Assembly (NCBI RefSeq): GCF_001894805.1
Contig: NZ_BCWX01000001.1
Location: 1 to 64,000 of the forward strand
Length of the DNA stretch: 64,000 bases
Direction: 5' to 3'
Source of the DNA: Rhodococcus globerulus NBRC 14531
GTDB lineage: Bacteria > Actinomycetota > Actinomycetes > Mycobacteriales > Mycobacteriaceae
The number at the start of each line of letters is the position of its first letter. Position 1 is the first letter of the stretch. Made by a program: the position numbers and the translations under genes. The notes below the pieces were generated by a model. The model was not told where the DNA came from and made no database searches. It worked only from the letters and a program-made list of their open reading frames with translations. Shown here piece after piece: positions 25,575 through 34,428 of this stretch.

Positions 25575-26540
25575 TCACCTTCCGTGGCTCGCGTGCGCGG
25601 CCGTGCTGTCGTCTGTTGTCAGGTCTGCGAATTCGGATCGGCCGGCGATGCATTCCTCGACAAACGCCAAGACGCGGAGGTGATATGCAGTCGCGGTGTA
25701 GCCAAGGCTGAGGTTGTGTCCACCGTCGAACTGCTTGTCCACGACTACTCTCGGCGCAGCGGTGAACAACTCGGCGACGGTGAGCAACGCCTCGGGATCG
25801 TTACGCCACACATGCTCGTATTCGCCTGCAGTGAAATGGACGGGAATATTCACGCGTGCAGCAAGATTCGGAAAGTTCTCGCGGGGCCAACTTCGCACCA
25901 CGTCACCTTCGTACTTCGGTGTCCGGGATGCGATCGGAAGACCGCCGAACAGTTCTTCCGGGTACAGCCGACTCGGCTGCCACAGCAACTCGCGCACGGC
26001 GATCGGATCGGCGTTGCGGGCGGTGACGCCCAGGATTTCCTGGGCAAGGGGCTGTTGCTCTCGGCCGGTGCCGGAGAGTTCGATTCCGAGGAAGGCGTCT
26101 CCGCGATCGTCCGCGGCCAACCTGGTGGCCAATTCGCAGCCGATGGAGTGAGCCAATACGAATATTCCTGCGCCGCGGTCGATTCCCTCGAGGTGACGCT
26201 CGAGCGCCGCATACGTTACATCGACGCGAACATCGGGATCGACCAATTCGGTCGCATGGGGATTCGAGCTGCCGTAACCCGGCCGGTCGAGCGCCAGCAC
26301 GGTGAATCCGAGGGCTGCTGCGGTGTGCAACAGCGACAGGCGGGGGTGCCCGGGGCAGTCGAAGTACGCAGAGTTTGTTGCTCCGCCATGCACAGCGAGA
26401 ATGACCGCGCGCGGTTCTGGAACCTCGATCAGCAACGCGGACATGGGAATACCGTCGACATCGACGATCCGGTGTACGGGAACGGGGCCTGAAGCGGTCG
26501 TGCCAGCCGAACTGGCTACTACGGTATTCGTGGTGCTCAT
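25575..26540 (-). CDS. Alpha/beta hydrolase
   Basis: This 321-residue hydrolase has an oxyanion HGG at residues 51-53, the nucleophile S132 in LAHSIGCELA and the catalytic histidine H275 in FDGGHNLSLG. The tryptophan/proline-rich cap region lies between about 180 and 225. Ester, lactone or C-C bond hydrolysis is possible. The ATG at 26540 follows AGGACGG; upstream in-frame codons run into the terminator hairpin. It heads the minus-strand operon to 22583 (hydrolase, DoxX, two dehydrogenases, GntR). Confidence 0.88.
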   Translation of the reverse strand: MSTTNTVVASSAGTTASGPVPVHRIVDVDGIPMSALLIEVPEPRAVILAVHGGATNSAYFDCPGHPRLSLLHTAAALGFTVLALDRPGYGSSNPHATELVDPDVRVDVTYAALERHLEGIDRGAGIFVLAHSIGCELATRLAADDRGDAFLGIELSGTGREQQPLAQEILGVTARNADPIAVRELLWQPSRLYPEELFGGLPIASRTPKYEGDVVRSWPRENFPNLAARVNIPVHFTAGEYEHVWRNDPEALLTVAELFTAAPRVVVDKQFDGGHNLSLGYTATAYHLRVLAFVEECIAGRSEFADLTTDDSTAAHASHGR

Positions 26541-26580
26541 GTATCCGTCCTGAAAAATAGCGAGCAGGGTGAGCATTGAA

Positions 26581-26617
26581 ACTTCGCCTTCACGAATGCG
26601 TTTCGTGAAGGCGAAGT
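26581..26617 (-). terminator. Strong hairpin terminator
   Basis: Perfect 16-bp arms ACTTCGCCTTCACGAA (26581-26596) and its complement (26602-26617) surround a five-base loop. It lies seven bases past the stop of the SDR at 26624 and before the hydrolase start at 26540, so it separates the two minus-strand operons. Confidence 0.85.
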
Positions 26618-26623
26618 CTCGAA

Positions 26624-27484
26624 TCAGATGTGGTAGTCGTACGACTTCAGGTAGCCGCCGCCGTCGACGCGCATCTGCATGCCGGTGACGTAACGAGCTT
26701 GCTCCGACGCGAGGAAGAGGACGGTTTCGCTGATGTCCTCGGGCTCGACCCACGGGATCTGCATTGCCTGCTGAACCGGGAAGGACAGCACAGCGTCTTC
26801 ACGGCCCGGGTTCTCGAGGTCGGGGCGGAATGACTTGTACATCGATTCGTTGTGCAGCATGTCGGTGTTGCAGTTGGTGGGGTGCACAACGTTTGCGCGA
26901 ATTCCGCGCGGTGCGAGGTGCGTCGCCAGCTCGTGTACGTAGTGGGAGAGTGCACGCTTGGAGAACACGTAGGCAACTCCGCCGAGGTCCTTACCTGGTA
27001 CATCGACCTTGCTGGTGTCGATCATGGACGCCGTCGAACCGGTGGCGATGATCGAGGCGCCCTTGCCCAGGTAGGGCAGCGCTGCCTGGATGGCATTGAT
27101 GGTGCCGACGAGGTTGGTGTCGACGGTGTCGGACCAGGCCGCGATATCCGGTTCGCCGCGCATTCCGGCGACGCCTGCCTGCGCGACAACGATGTCGAGG
27201 TGACCCAACTCGGCAACGCCGCGCTCGAGTGCCGCACGCAGTTCGTCGACCTTACGGACGTCGGCCTTGGCAGTGACGATGCGGCGACCGTGCTTCTCGA
27301 CGAGACGAGCGGTCTCCTCGAGATCCTCAGGAGTGGCCATCGGGTAGGTGATGGAATCGAAGTCGGCGCAGATGTCGACGGCGATGATGTCGGCGCCCTC
27401 TTCGGCCAAACGAACCGCATGGCTTCGGCCCTGACCTCGTGCTGCGCCGGTGATGAACGCAACCTTGCCTTCAACGCGTCCCAT
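26624..27484 (-). CDS. Mycofactocin-type short-chain dehydrogenase (carveol-dehydrogenase-like)
   Basis: This 286-residue SDR starts GRVEGKVAFITGAARGQGRSHA. After the second strand it carries the extra segment VDICADFDSITYPMATPEDL characteristic of the mycofactocin-coupled subfamily, which includes carveol dehydrogenase. These enzymes hold NAD tightly and pass electrons to the peptide cofactor mycofactocin. The catalytic residues are in GSTASM and YVFSKRAL. The substrate is probably a secondary alcohol, perhaps terpenoid or cyclic (inference). The ATG at 27484 follows AAGGGA. It is the last gene before the terminator. Confidence 0.9.
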   Translation of the reverse strand: MGRVEGKVAFITGAARGQGRSHAVRLAEEGADIIAVDICADFDSITYPMATPEDLEETARLVEKHGRRIVTAKADVRKVDELRAALERGVAELGHLDIVVAQAGVAGMRGEPDIAAWSDTVDTNLVGTINAIQAALPYLGKGASIIATGSTASMIDTSKVDVPGKDLGGVAYVFSKRALSHYVHELATHLAPRGIRANVVHPTNCNTDMLHNESMYKSFRPDLENPGREDAVLSFPVQQAMQIPWVEPEDISETVLFLASEQARYVTGMQMRVDGGGYLKSYDYHI

Positions 27485-27566
27485 GGTGAATCCCTTCGTT
27501 TGATGTGTTGGGTTGTTCAAACTGGTTGCGTAACAGTGTTATTTGCCACGCGTGCAGCGGAAGGAC

Positions 27567-28313
27567 TTAGGTGTTGCGGCCGCCGTTGACGCCGAGGATC
27601 TGACCGGTGATGTAGCCGGCCTCTTCGGAGATGAGGAACGCGCAGGCTGCGGCGATGTCTTCCGGTCGGCCGACGCGCCGAACCGGTGTCTTGGCAATGT
27701 GGTCTTCGACGGTGCCGCCCAGGAGACGCTTGCCTTCGGCCGTACGCAGCATCGGGGTGTCGATGAATCCCGGTGGCACGGCGTTGACGGTGATTCCTTC
27801 GGGGCCGAGTTCCAGCGCCAAGGACTTGGTGAGTCCGTTGACCGCGGACTTGGACGCGACGTAGTGAGTCATGAACGGCTGCCCGGAATGCGCGCTGGAC
27901 GACGAAATATTGACGATGCGTCCCCAGCCGGCTTCGAGCATGTCGGGGAGCGCCGCCTGGCAGCAGTGGAATACGCCGTCGAGGTTGACGTCGAGGACGC
28001 GCTTCCAATCGTCGAACGACAGTTTCGTGAATCGCTGGAATCCGTCGAGGCCGGCTGCGTTCACCAGAATGGTGACGGGACCCAACTCGGTGCGGATCTC
28101 CGCCAGAACCTCGTCCAACCGCGCGCGGTCCGTGACATTAGCTGTGTACGAATACTTTTCGTCCGAGGGTGTGAGGTCGATCGTGGCAACGTTGTAACCG
28201 TCGGCGCGCAGGCGTTCTGCGACAGCGCGGCCGATACCCGAACTGCCACCGGTGACAACTGCAGTTCGCGTGATCTGAGTACTCACGTTTTCTCCGTTCG
28301 CGGATTCGCTCAT
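27567..28313 (-). CDS. Short-chain dehydrogenase/reductase (FabG-like)
   Basis: This 248-residue SDR has VVTGGSSGIGRAVAERL, NAAGLDGF and the catalytic pair in HYVASKSAV. The start is the ATG overlapping the stop of the dioxygenase gene (ATGA). It is a clear paralogue of the SDR at 44709: both share GWGRIV.ISSSSA.SG and HYVASK, and a PP.IDTPM stretch. The gene lies 82 bases before the mycofactocin-type SDR in the same operon behind operators D and E. Confidence 0.9.
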   Translation of the reverse strand: MSESANGENVSTQITRTAVVTGGSSGIGRAVAERLRADGYNVATIDLTPSDEKYSYTANVTDRARLDEVLAEIRTELGPVTILVNAAGLDGFQRFTKLSFDDWKRVLDVNLDGVFHCCQAALPDMLEAGWGRIVNISSSSAHSGQPFMTHYVASKSAVNGLTKSLALELGPEGITVNAVPPGFIDTPMLRTAEGKRLLGGTVEDHIAKTPVRRVGRPEDIAAACAFLISEEAGYITGQILGVNGGRNT

Positions 28314-29113
28314 GCCCACGGCTCATTGCCGAGGATGGTGGTGCGGTGCATCGTTCGCTCCGACTTGGGGTCGTAGGGAAGTGCGCGGTGCAGCATTCCG
28401 GTGTTGTCCCAGATGACTACGTCGTCGACTTCCCACGTATGGCTGTAGGAGAAGCGCTCCTGAGTGGTCCATGCGAGCAGTTCGTCGAGGAGCGCCCGGC
28501 TTTCGTCGGGCTGCATTCCGACGACGTGGTCAGCCGTTGCGCCGAGGACGAGTGACTTGCGTCCGTCGCGGTGTTCCCAGACCAAGGATGATTCATGGGT
28601 GGGCAGACGGCGCCAGGATGCAAGTTGCTCGTCCGTGGGGTTCGGCTCGATAAGTCGCTGCGCAGCTTCGAAGCTGTGTACGACGCGAAGATCGTCGTAA
28701 CGCTTACGTTCCTGCTCCGGCAGGTTCTCGTAAGCCGCGTAGGTGCTGGCGAATTCGGTGCCACCGCCAGTCATGGCCACGTGCCGTGCCGTCAGCATTG
28801 TCGCCTTGGCCGGCACGTCGTTGGTGGTGTCGTCGATGTGCCAATTGAACGTGCCCCGAAGGTATTCGGCCGACGGGTTCTTGGCCGGGTCGAGCGTGAC
28901 CTTGAAAATTTCCTTGCCCGCGGGGGCCAATACCGGTCCGAGCTTGCGGCTGAATGCGACCTGAGCCTCGTCGTCGAGGTGCAAACCGCGGATGAGCAGT
29001 ACCCCGCGCCACTTCAATGCCTCCAGGCATCTCGCAACTACAGCCTCGTCGTCCAAGCTGTCGATACCGATGACCTCTACGCCCAATGCCGGGCTGAGCG
29101 CCTTAGTCTCCAT
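28310..29113 (-). CDS. TfdA/TauD-family 2-oxoglutarate-dependent dioxygenase
   Basis: This 267-residue Fe(II)/2-oxoglutarate dioxygenase has metal ligands H92 and D94 in NWHIDDT and H256 in MHRTTI. It is a paralogue of the gene at 20150, sharing GTEFASTYAAY, RKSL.LGAT and VIWDNTGMLHRA. First gene of a minus-strand operon with two SDRs, so the hydroxylated product may be oxidised straight away. Operator D lies 24 bases upstream of the ATG. The ribosome site is AAGGGAGA. Confidence 0.9.
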   Translation of the reverse strand: METKALSPALGVEVIGIDSLDDEAVVARCLEALKWRGVLLIRGLHLDDEAQVAFSRKLGPVLAPAGKEIFKVTLDPAKNPSAEYLRGTFNWHIDDTTNDVPAKATMLTARHVAMTGGGTEFASTYAAYENLPEQERKRYDDLRVVHSFEAAQRLIEPNPTDEQLASWRRLPTHESSLVWEHRDGRKSLVLGATADHVVGMQPDESRALLDELLAWTTQERFSYSHTWEVDDVVIWDNTGMLHRALPYDPKSERTMHRTTILGNEPWA

Positions 29114-29136
29114 CAGAAGAATCTCCCTTCAATTTA

Positions 29137-29153
29137 TGAGAACCATACTCTCG
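29137..29153. promoter_or_regulatory. Palindromic operator, site D of the shared regulon
   Basis: TGAGAACCATACTCTCG matches TGAGAATnnnATTCTCA at 11 of 14 arm positions. It is placed 24 bases ahead of the dioxygenase start at 29113, an arrangement almost the same as site F at 55089. Confidence 0.5.
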
Positions 29154-29280
29154 CCTTCATGATGCCCGCAAGAGTCGAAGAAGGGCAGATCACTCGGGTG
29201 GAAGTCCGGCGATCGGGGAACGCGGTTCGTTCCTGTGGGGCTATGCGAGAGTCTGTCTGATTGCTACAATTCCCGGAGCG

Positions 29281-29318
29281 AGAATGCAGTATTCTCATTT
29301 GTGAGAATGGCGTATTCA
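29281..29318. promoter_or_regulatory. Double operator, site E of the shared regulon
   Basis: Two overlapping copies, AGAATGCAGTATTCTCA (29281-29297) and TGAGAATGGCGTATTCA (29302-29318), lie back to back and create a perfect central palindrome ATTCTCATTTGTGAGAAT. The site sits in the 319-base gap between the divergent dioxygenase and HMGCS-like operons. The rest of that gap shows no gene. Confidence 0.6.
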
Positions 29319-29432
29319 AATCAGAGGGAGGCGAGATGCACTCGATGGATATCAGGAGTGACCTCCTGATTTACCGCGTACCTGCTCTCGCTTGAAGTTC
29401 TGAGCGATTTTCACGATTACGGGGAGACTGGC

Positions 29433-30626
29433 ATGTCATACATCGCTTCGATAGGGACGTACCTACCGTGCTGGGGAACGTCGGATTCCCGCGTGCCGGG
29501 TGACGACGAGGACGCGATTACTCTCGCGGTCGAGGCCGGCAGAGCGGCGTGTAGCACCAGCACCTCCGTAGAACACGTCATTCTGGTGAGCCGGGATCTG
29601 CCGCTGCTGGAAAGTAGTAATGCCGCGGTTCTGCTGGCCGGACTCGGACTCGATCCAGAGCTGGAGGTGGTCGAGCGCCTCGGCGGCGCACCCGCAACGC
29701 TCGACGCCGTCAGTAATGCTCGGCCGCGGACACTGATCATCGGCGTCGACCTTGAACCGGCAGGGGCAGCCGCCGTACTGACGTCGGACCACGGACTGCG
29801 AGTCCGCACCGCTGCTCGGGTGTCGCGCAGCCTTCCGGTGCGTACTCGTAACTCCATTGGCGTTGTACATGATTACGGCGATCCGCGGTTGCTCAAGGAA
29901 CGCGGATTTGTTGCATCGCTGTCAGCTGCGTGGGTGGATGCACCGGTTGCGGTAGCCGGTGTCGAGCACAAGCAGGCCACGACATTGTGCGCCGCAGAGC
30001 CGGTTCGGCTACCGACACTCGGCGCGAGTTCGGGTCTGTTTGCCCTTGCTGCCATGGTCGATTCGGGAAGCACCGGATCGCTCGTCGGTGTCGAGCAGGC
30101 CAGCCTCTCGGGAGTCCGGGTCGCGGACGGCACTGCTGAGGTACACCGCCGGGAGCCCGCGCCGCGTCCCAAAGTGGAAGGCCAGTTCGTGCCGGGCGCC
30201 GATATTCCGATTTCGCTGGCAGCCTACGAGCGTGCCTTCGACGCAAAAGTCCGGTGGGAAGCGGGAAAATACGAGGACAGCGACGACCTGGACTTTCCCC
30301 CTCGCTATCGGGTCGACAACGACGGCACGCTGCAGACGGACTACACGTTTGTGCCACTACCACGAACCGGGTCGGTGTATACCGAAGTAACCGTGCATGT
30401 TCCGGTTCCCGGACTGAAGACTCCCTACTCCTTGGTGATCGTGGAACTCGACGACGTCGACGTTCGAGCGCTCGTCAAGGTGACCGGCGTCGAACCGGGA
30501 ACTGTTGATCTCGGCGATCGTGGCCGGATGGTTCTACGCCGGGTGGCGATCCGCTCCGGGGTGCCGGACTACGGATACGCATTCGAACCGGAAACAGCAT
30601 TTCTGATCGAGCAGGAGGCGGTATGA
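29433..30626 (+). CDS. HMG-CoA-synthase-like protein fused to a DUF35 OB-fold domain
   Basis: This 397-residue protein has an N-terminal thiolase-fold domain resembling HMG-CoA synthase (residues 1-220) and a C-terminal DUF35-type OB fold (from about 240: PPRYRVDNDGT, TGSVYTEVTVHVPVPGLKTPYSLVIVELDD). Where HMG-CoA synthase has its nucleophile motif ACxGG the sequence reads ERLGGAP (residues 81-87), so the cysteine is missing. The usual DUF35 zinc-ribbon cysteines are also absent. It is therefore probably a non-catalytic partner for the thiolase that overlaps it (ATGA). Thiolase-DUF35 complexes are known in archaea and in steroid side-chain aldolases. Confidence 0.82.
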   Translation: MSYIASIGTYLPCWGTSDSRVPGDDEDAITLAVEAGRAACSTSTSVEHVILVSRDLPLLESSNAAVLLAGLGLDPELEVVERLGGAPATLDAVSNARPRTLIIGVDLEPAGAAAVLTSDHGLRVRTAARVSRSLPVRTRNSIGVVHDYGDPRLLKERGFVASLSAAWVDAPVAVAGVEHKQATTLCAAEPVRLPTLGASSGLFALAAMVDSGSTGSLVGVEQASLSGVRVADGTAEVHRREPAPRPKVEGQFVPGADIPISLAAYERAFDAKVRWEAGKYEDSDDLDFPPRYRVDNDGTLQTDYTFVPLPRTGSVYTEVTVHVPVPGLKTPYSLVIVELDDVDVRALVKVTGVEPGTVDLGDRGRMVLRRVAIRSGVPDYGYAFEPETAFLIEQEAV

Positions 30627-31783
30627 GAAACGTGGCGATAGTCGGCGCGGGGATGACACCCTTTGCCGAGCATTTCACCCTGGGTATCAAAGACCTGTTG
30701 CCCATGGCGTTCTCCGAATGCGCCGCCAGTATCGACAAGGGCTTGGACAAGTCCGATCTGCAGGCGGCCTGGTTCGGTGCGATGGGAACTCCAGACGGCT
30801 TTCCGTCCGGCATTCTCGCGGACACTCTCGGCCTGGCAGACATCCCCGTAACACGCATCGAAAACTCCTGTGCAACAGGCCATGATGCCGTGCGCAACGC
30901 GCTGTTCGGAATCGCGTCCGGTGCCTTCGACGTCGCAGTGGTCGTAGGAGCGGACAAACTCCGCGAGAGTGCGTCCAAAGACATGCTGTGGGAGTGGGAA
31001 GCTATGGCCCGCGACATGGCGTGGGATTACCCGCTCGGTCTGGTGGCTCCGGCCGGCTTCGCCTTGCACGTGCGTCGCTACCTGCACGAATCTCCTGCCA
31101 CCCGGGAGCATATGGCCATGGTGGCCGTCAAGAATCATCTTCACGGCGTCAATAACCCGAAGGCCTGCAAGCGGTTCGAGATCACCATCGAGGAAGCTCT
31201 GAACGCACCGACCATCGTGACGCCGTTCAGTGCCTACGATTGCGCACCGCAGAGCGACGGCGCGGCAGCGTTGGTGCTGGCGGCAGAAGACGTCGTGGAG
31301 AGATACACCGATCGTCCGGTCTGGATCCGCGGCGTCGGCTTGGGCCTGGATTCCGTCATGCACCAGCACAAGCGTGACATGACGTCGTTCCCCGCCACGG
31401 TTCGCGCTGCGAAGCAAGCCTTTTCGATGGCCGGCATGACCCCTTCCGACGTGGATGTCGCAGAGGTACACGACTTCTTCACCGGCATCGAGTTGATCAG
31501 TTACGAGGATCTCGGCTTCGCCGACCGGTTCGAGGGGTTCAAACTCATCGAATCGGGAGCTACCGGAATCGGCGGCTCCATTCCGGTGAATCCGAGTGGA
31601 GGTCTGATCGCCAAGGGGCACCCGCCGGGAGCAACGGGTGTCGCGCAGTGCGTCGAGTTGTTCGAACAGCTACGCGGTGATGCCGTCAATCAAGTTGACG
31701 GTGCCCGGATCGGTTTGGCACACAACGTGGGTGGACCGACAGCCGTTGCAGCAGTGACCATTTTGGAGGGGCCGAACGTCTGA
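30623..31783 (+). CDS. SCP2/Ltp-type thiolase or aldolase
   Basis: This 386-residue thiolase-superfamily protein of the lipid-transfer (SCP2) branch keeps the nucleophile C83 in ENSCATGHDA and the histidine motif GHPPGATG. The second active-site motif HDCF appears as HDFF (H283), losing the cysteine. It could be a thiolase or a retro-aldolase acting on a branched CoA ester. The HMGCS-like/DUF35 protein just upstream, overlapping by four bases, is its likely complex partner. Operator E controls both. Confidence 0.88.
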   Translation: MRNVAIVGAGMTPFAEHFTLGIKDLLPMAFSECAASIDKGLDKSDLQAAWFGAMGTPDGFPSGILADTLGLADIPVTRIENSCATGHDAVRNALFGIASGAFDVAVVVGADKLRESASKDMLWEWEAMARDMAWDYPLGLVAPAGFALHVRRYLHESPATREHMAMVAVKNHLHGVNNPKACKRFEITIEEALNAPTIVTPFSAYDCAPQSDGAAALVLAAEDVVERYTDRPVWIRGVGLGLDSVMHQHKRDMTSFPATVRAAKQAFSMAGMTPSDVDVAEVHDFFTGIELISYEDLGFADRFEGFKLIESGATGIGGSIPVNPSGGLIAKGHPPGATGVAQCVELFEQLRGDAVNQVDGARIGLAHNVGGPTAVAAVTILEGPNV

Positions 31784-31807
31784 CAGTAATAAGTACCGAG
31801 AACTTCA

Positions 31808-31849
31808 GGCAGTGGGCGAGCGTCGAGCGACGCTCACTCACTGCTGCCC
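31808..31849 (+). terminator. Hairpin terminator after the thiolase
   Basis: A perfect inner stem GAGCGTC..GACGCTC with an extended outer stem of CAGT/ACTG type follows the thiolase stop by 25 bases. It marks the end of the 29433-31783 operon before the mce region. Confidence 0.6.
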
Positions 31850-32709
31850 AGAAGGCGACGCGCGAATCACCGACATGGTGTGTGAGCGCGTCGTCAATGG
31901 TGCTCTTTTGCAGTGCAACTGAAAGCTGATCGACTGTGTCGATAGCTCGAGATTTGCCGTAGCCGCCTGTGTTCACGCGCCAGGCGGCTGGTCTTGTTGT
32001 CGTGGCCCGTGTCGGTCGTTTTCACCAGTGGCGCCGAAGATCTCGATAATCGTCTGTGTGTTTCTTCCTTCCTGGGTACTCGATTCCGGTGACGTGGGCA
32101 TTCTTCGACGTGCGGACCTGCGCAGAACCATTTTCCTTGACACTTTGCGCAATAGTGTCTAGTTTTATGATCGCTCAGCCAGGTGCCGCTCAGCCAGATT
32201 TACTGCGGCAGGGTTTGCCGTTGCAAGCCGAGCCCGGGTGGGTTGATCTCCGTTCCGCGCATTTCTCGAGGGGGTAGCAGTGTCCGTGGGTGACGTGACG
32301 GAATTTTTGCTGGGCCGGCGGCGGCGCGGATTTTACCGATTGCCTTGCAATAGACACTGATTCATTGCAGTGATCGAGGTGGGGTCGCGCTTCTGGTGTC
32401 GATTCGCCTTGTGAGAGTCGGTGTTTCAGTGTGTTCGACGGGGGAAATACTGTAATGCGCACTCGGCGACGAAGGTTCGGTAAGCACTGTGATCTTGACC
32501 TCATTCGGCAACTCGTGCTAAGAAGGTGCTCAGCATTTTAGTGTGAAAGCTGAGATCCGCACAGGTGGTCATCATCTTTCGGGGGCAATGCTCAGTTCGG
32601 AAGGTGGCAGATCACTCGGTAGCGGTGACGGCAGGTTCGACGCAATGCGTGCCCACTCTCGTATGCGGCGGCGGACTGAACTTGTGGGCGAACGGAAAGT
32701 GGAAGATCC
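31850..32709 (+). promoter_or_regulatory. Long upstream region of the mce operon
   Basis: No convincing gene is seen in these 860 bases. Features: TTGACA at 32137 (possible -35, weak -10 TAGTTT at 32160) overlapped by arms GACACT (32139-32144) and AGTGTC (32154-32159). There is also a TTGACC at 32495 with a poor -10. The sequence TGCTCAGCATT at 32527-32537, preceded by TGCTAAGAAGG, recurs identically at 43145-43155 beside the TetR/P450 genes. A short frame starting at ATG 32167 (36 codons) is not convincing. Confidence 0.45.
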
Positions 32710-33570
32710 ATGGAGATCCCAGATCGAAGTTTTGGCCAGAAGCGTTCTGCATCAAGTGAAATCACGAGTTGGATGCACGGGTATACGCGACGGCATCCCG
32801 TTGCCGCACTGGAAACAGTTGGTGGACAATGCGTTCTCGGGCTTCGTGCGATCCAGTACTTGGTGATCGACATCGCGACATTCCGTTTTCCAGTAGCGGA
32901 GTTCGTGCGTCAGACGGCCTTCATGGCGTCGGCATCCGCCGTTCCGACTCTGTTTGTCGCTATACCGATCGGCGTGACATTGTCGATTCAATTCGGCTTG
33001 CTCGCCGGACAGGTCGGTGCGACATCCCTGGCGGGCGCTGCCAGTGGCCTCGCGGTGATCAGACAGGGCGCTCCGATGGTCGCTGCATTACTCATGGCAT
33101 CGGCAGCGGGATCGGCGATATGCGCTGACCTCGGATCTCGCAAGATCCGCGACGAGATCGATGCGTTGGAGGTCATGGGGATTTCGGTGATCCGCAGGCT
33201 TGTGGTGCCCAGGCTTGTAGCGGCGATTACGGTTGGTGTTGCACTGACGGGGCTCGTCTGTTTTGTGGGATTCTTTTCCGGCTACCTGTTCAACACCTTT
33301 GTCCAGAACGGCACTCCCGGCAGTTTCGTGTCGACATTTGCATCCTTTGCCACCGTCGGTGATTTCTTCCTGACGATGATCAAGGCAGTGCTCTACGGCG
33401 CGATCGTGGCAATCGTCGCCTGCCACAAGGGACTTACCACTCGCGGTGGACCCGCAGGCGTTGCCAACTCGGTCAATGCCACAGTGGTGGCGTCGATCTT
33501 GCTCCTCATGGTCGTGAACGTGGTCCTGACACAGTTGTACGTGTTGATGTTCCCGCGGACGGGTTTCTAG
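32710..33570 (+). CDS. yrbEA: YrbEA permease-like subunit of the Mce transporter
   Basis: This 286-residue MlaE/YrbE-family membrane protein has about five or six hydrophobic helices and the conserved loop CADLGSRKIRDEIDALEVMGISVIRRLVVPR that contacts the ATPase. It pairs with YrbEB in the inner membrane to move lipid delivered by the Mce proteins, powered by an unlinked MceG ATPase (none is seen here). The ATG at 32710 has GGAAG upstream; the start could be as late as ATG 32773. It is the first gene of the nine-gene operon. Confidence 0.92.
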   Translation: MEIPDRSFGQKRSASSEITSWMHGYTRRHPVAALETVGGQCVLGLRAIQYLVIDIATFRFPVAEFVRQTAFMASASAVPTLFVAIPIGVTLSIQFGLLAGQVGATSLAGAASGLAVIRQGAPMVAALLMASAAGSAICADLGSRKIRDEIDALEVMGISVIRRLVVPRLVAAITVGVALTGLVCFVGFFSGYLFNTFVQNGTPGSFVSTFASFATVGDFFLTMIKAVLYGAIVAIVACHKGLTTRGGPAGVANSVNATVVASILLLMVVNVVLTQLYVLMFPRTGF

Positions 33571-34425
33571 ATGGCATCGCGGTATTACCCGCCGGGTATG
33601 AGGTCAGCGGTCAAGGTGGTCTCGGCGCAGGCAACAGTTGTCATGCGTCTGGGTCACATGGTCACCTTTCTGGGCCGGGCACTGGCCGCAGTTCCCTGGA
33701 CCTTGAGGCATTACCGGAAGGAATTTCTGCGGATTCTTGCCGATGTCACATGGGGCAACGGTTCGATCGTAGTTGGCGGCGGAACGGCGGGTGTGATCAT
33801 CGTTCTGGGTGCGGCGGCGGGGGCGATCGTGGGAATCGAAGGCTACAACGCGTTGCATCTGCTCGGTTTGGAGCCGGCGACCGGGATGATCGCGTCGACC
33901 GCAACAACGAGGGAACTGGCACCCATCATGGCGTCGTTGGCTTTTGCCGCGCAAGCAGGATGCCGCTTCACAGCGCAACTGGGTGCGATGCGGATCTCGG
34001 AGGAGATCGACGCGATGGAAGCGCTGGCGATCCGTCCTATTCCGTATCTCGTGACAACGAGGCTGATGGCATCCGTGGTTGCGGTGGTGCCGCTGTATCT
34101 ACTCTGCCTCGCCTTGAACTACGTTGCGGTGAAGGTAGTCATCGGGCTGTCGGGTGGGGTGTCGACAGGTACCTACGAGCACTACTTCCGCCTGGTTCTC
34201 AGCGCGACGGACATCGGTTACTCGTTGGTGAAAGCTGTTGTCTTCGTGATTATTACCTCTACCATTCAGTGCTACTACGGTTTCTTCGCGTCCGGTGGCC
34301 CACAAGGGGTCGGGACTGCCGCCGGCCGAGCGATGCGTGCCAGCATCTCTGCGATGATTGTCGTCAATCTGCTACTGACGGTAGCGTTCTGGGGCATCGG
34401 CTCCGGGGCAAGGCTCGGTGGGTAG
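33571..34425 (+). CDS. yrbEB: YrbEB permease-like subunit of the Mce transporter
   Basis: This 284-residue MlaE-family membrane protein begins directly after the YrbEA stop (TAGATG). It has the family loop CRFTAQLGAMRISEEIDAMEALAIRPIPYLVTTR and the C-terminal FASGGPQGVGTAAGRAMRASISAMIVVN. It forms the second half of the integral membrane pair of the importer. The N-terminal 40 residues are amphipathic and resemble other YrbEB proteins. Only three bases separate it from mceA. Confidence 0.93.
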   Translation: MASRYYPPGMRSAVKVVSAQATVVMRLGHMVTFLGRALAAVPWTLRHYRKEFLRILADVTWGNGSIVVGGGTAGVIIVLGAAAGAIVGIEGYNALHLLGLEPATGMIASTATTRELAPIMASLAFAAQAGCRFTAQLGAMRISEEIDAMEALAIRPIPYLVTTRLMASVVAVVPLYLLCLALNYVAVKVVIGLSGGVSTGTYEHYFRLVLSATDIGYSLVKAVVFVIITSTIQCYYGFFASGGPQGVGTAAGRAMRASISAMIVVNLLLTVAFWGIGSGARLGG

Positions 34426-34428
34426 CTG

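Noticed and set aside
32167-32277. A 36-codon leader gene before the mce operon
   Set aside because: No ribosome site and no composition sign of coding; it may only be chance.
32543-32866. A 107-codon frame upstream of and overlapping yrbEA
   Set aside because: It has no recognised domain, and its second half is an out-of-frame reading of yrbEA.
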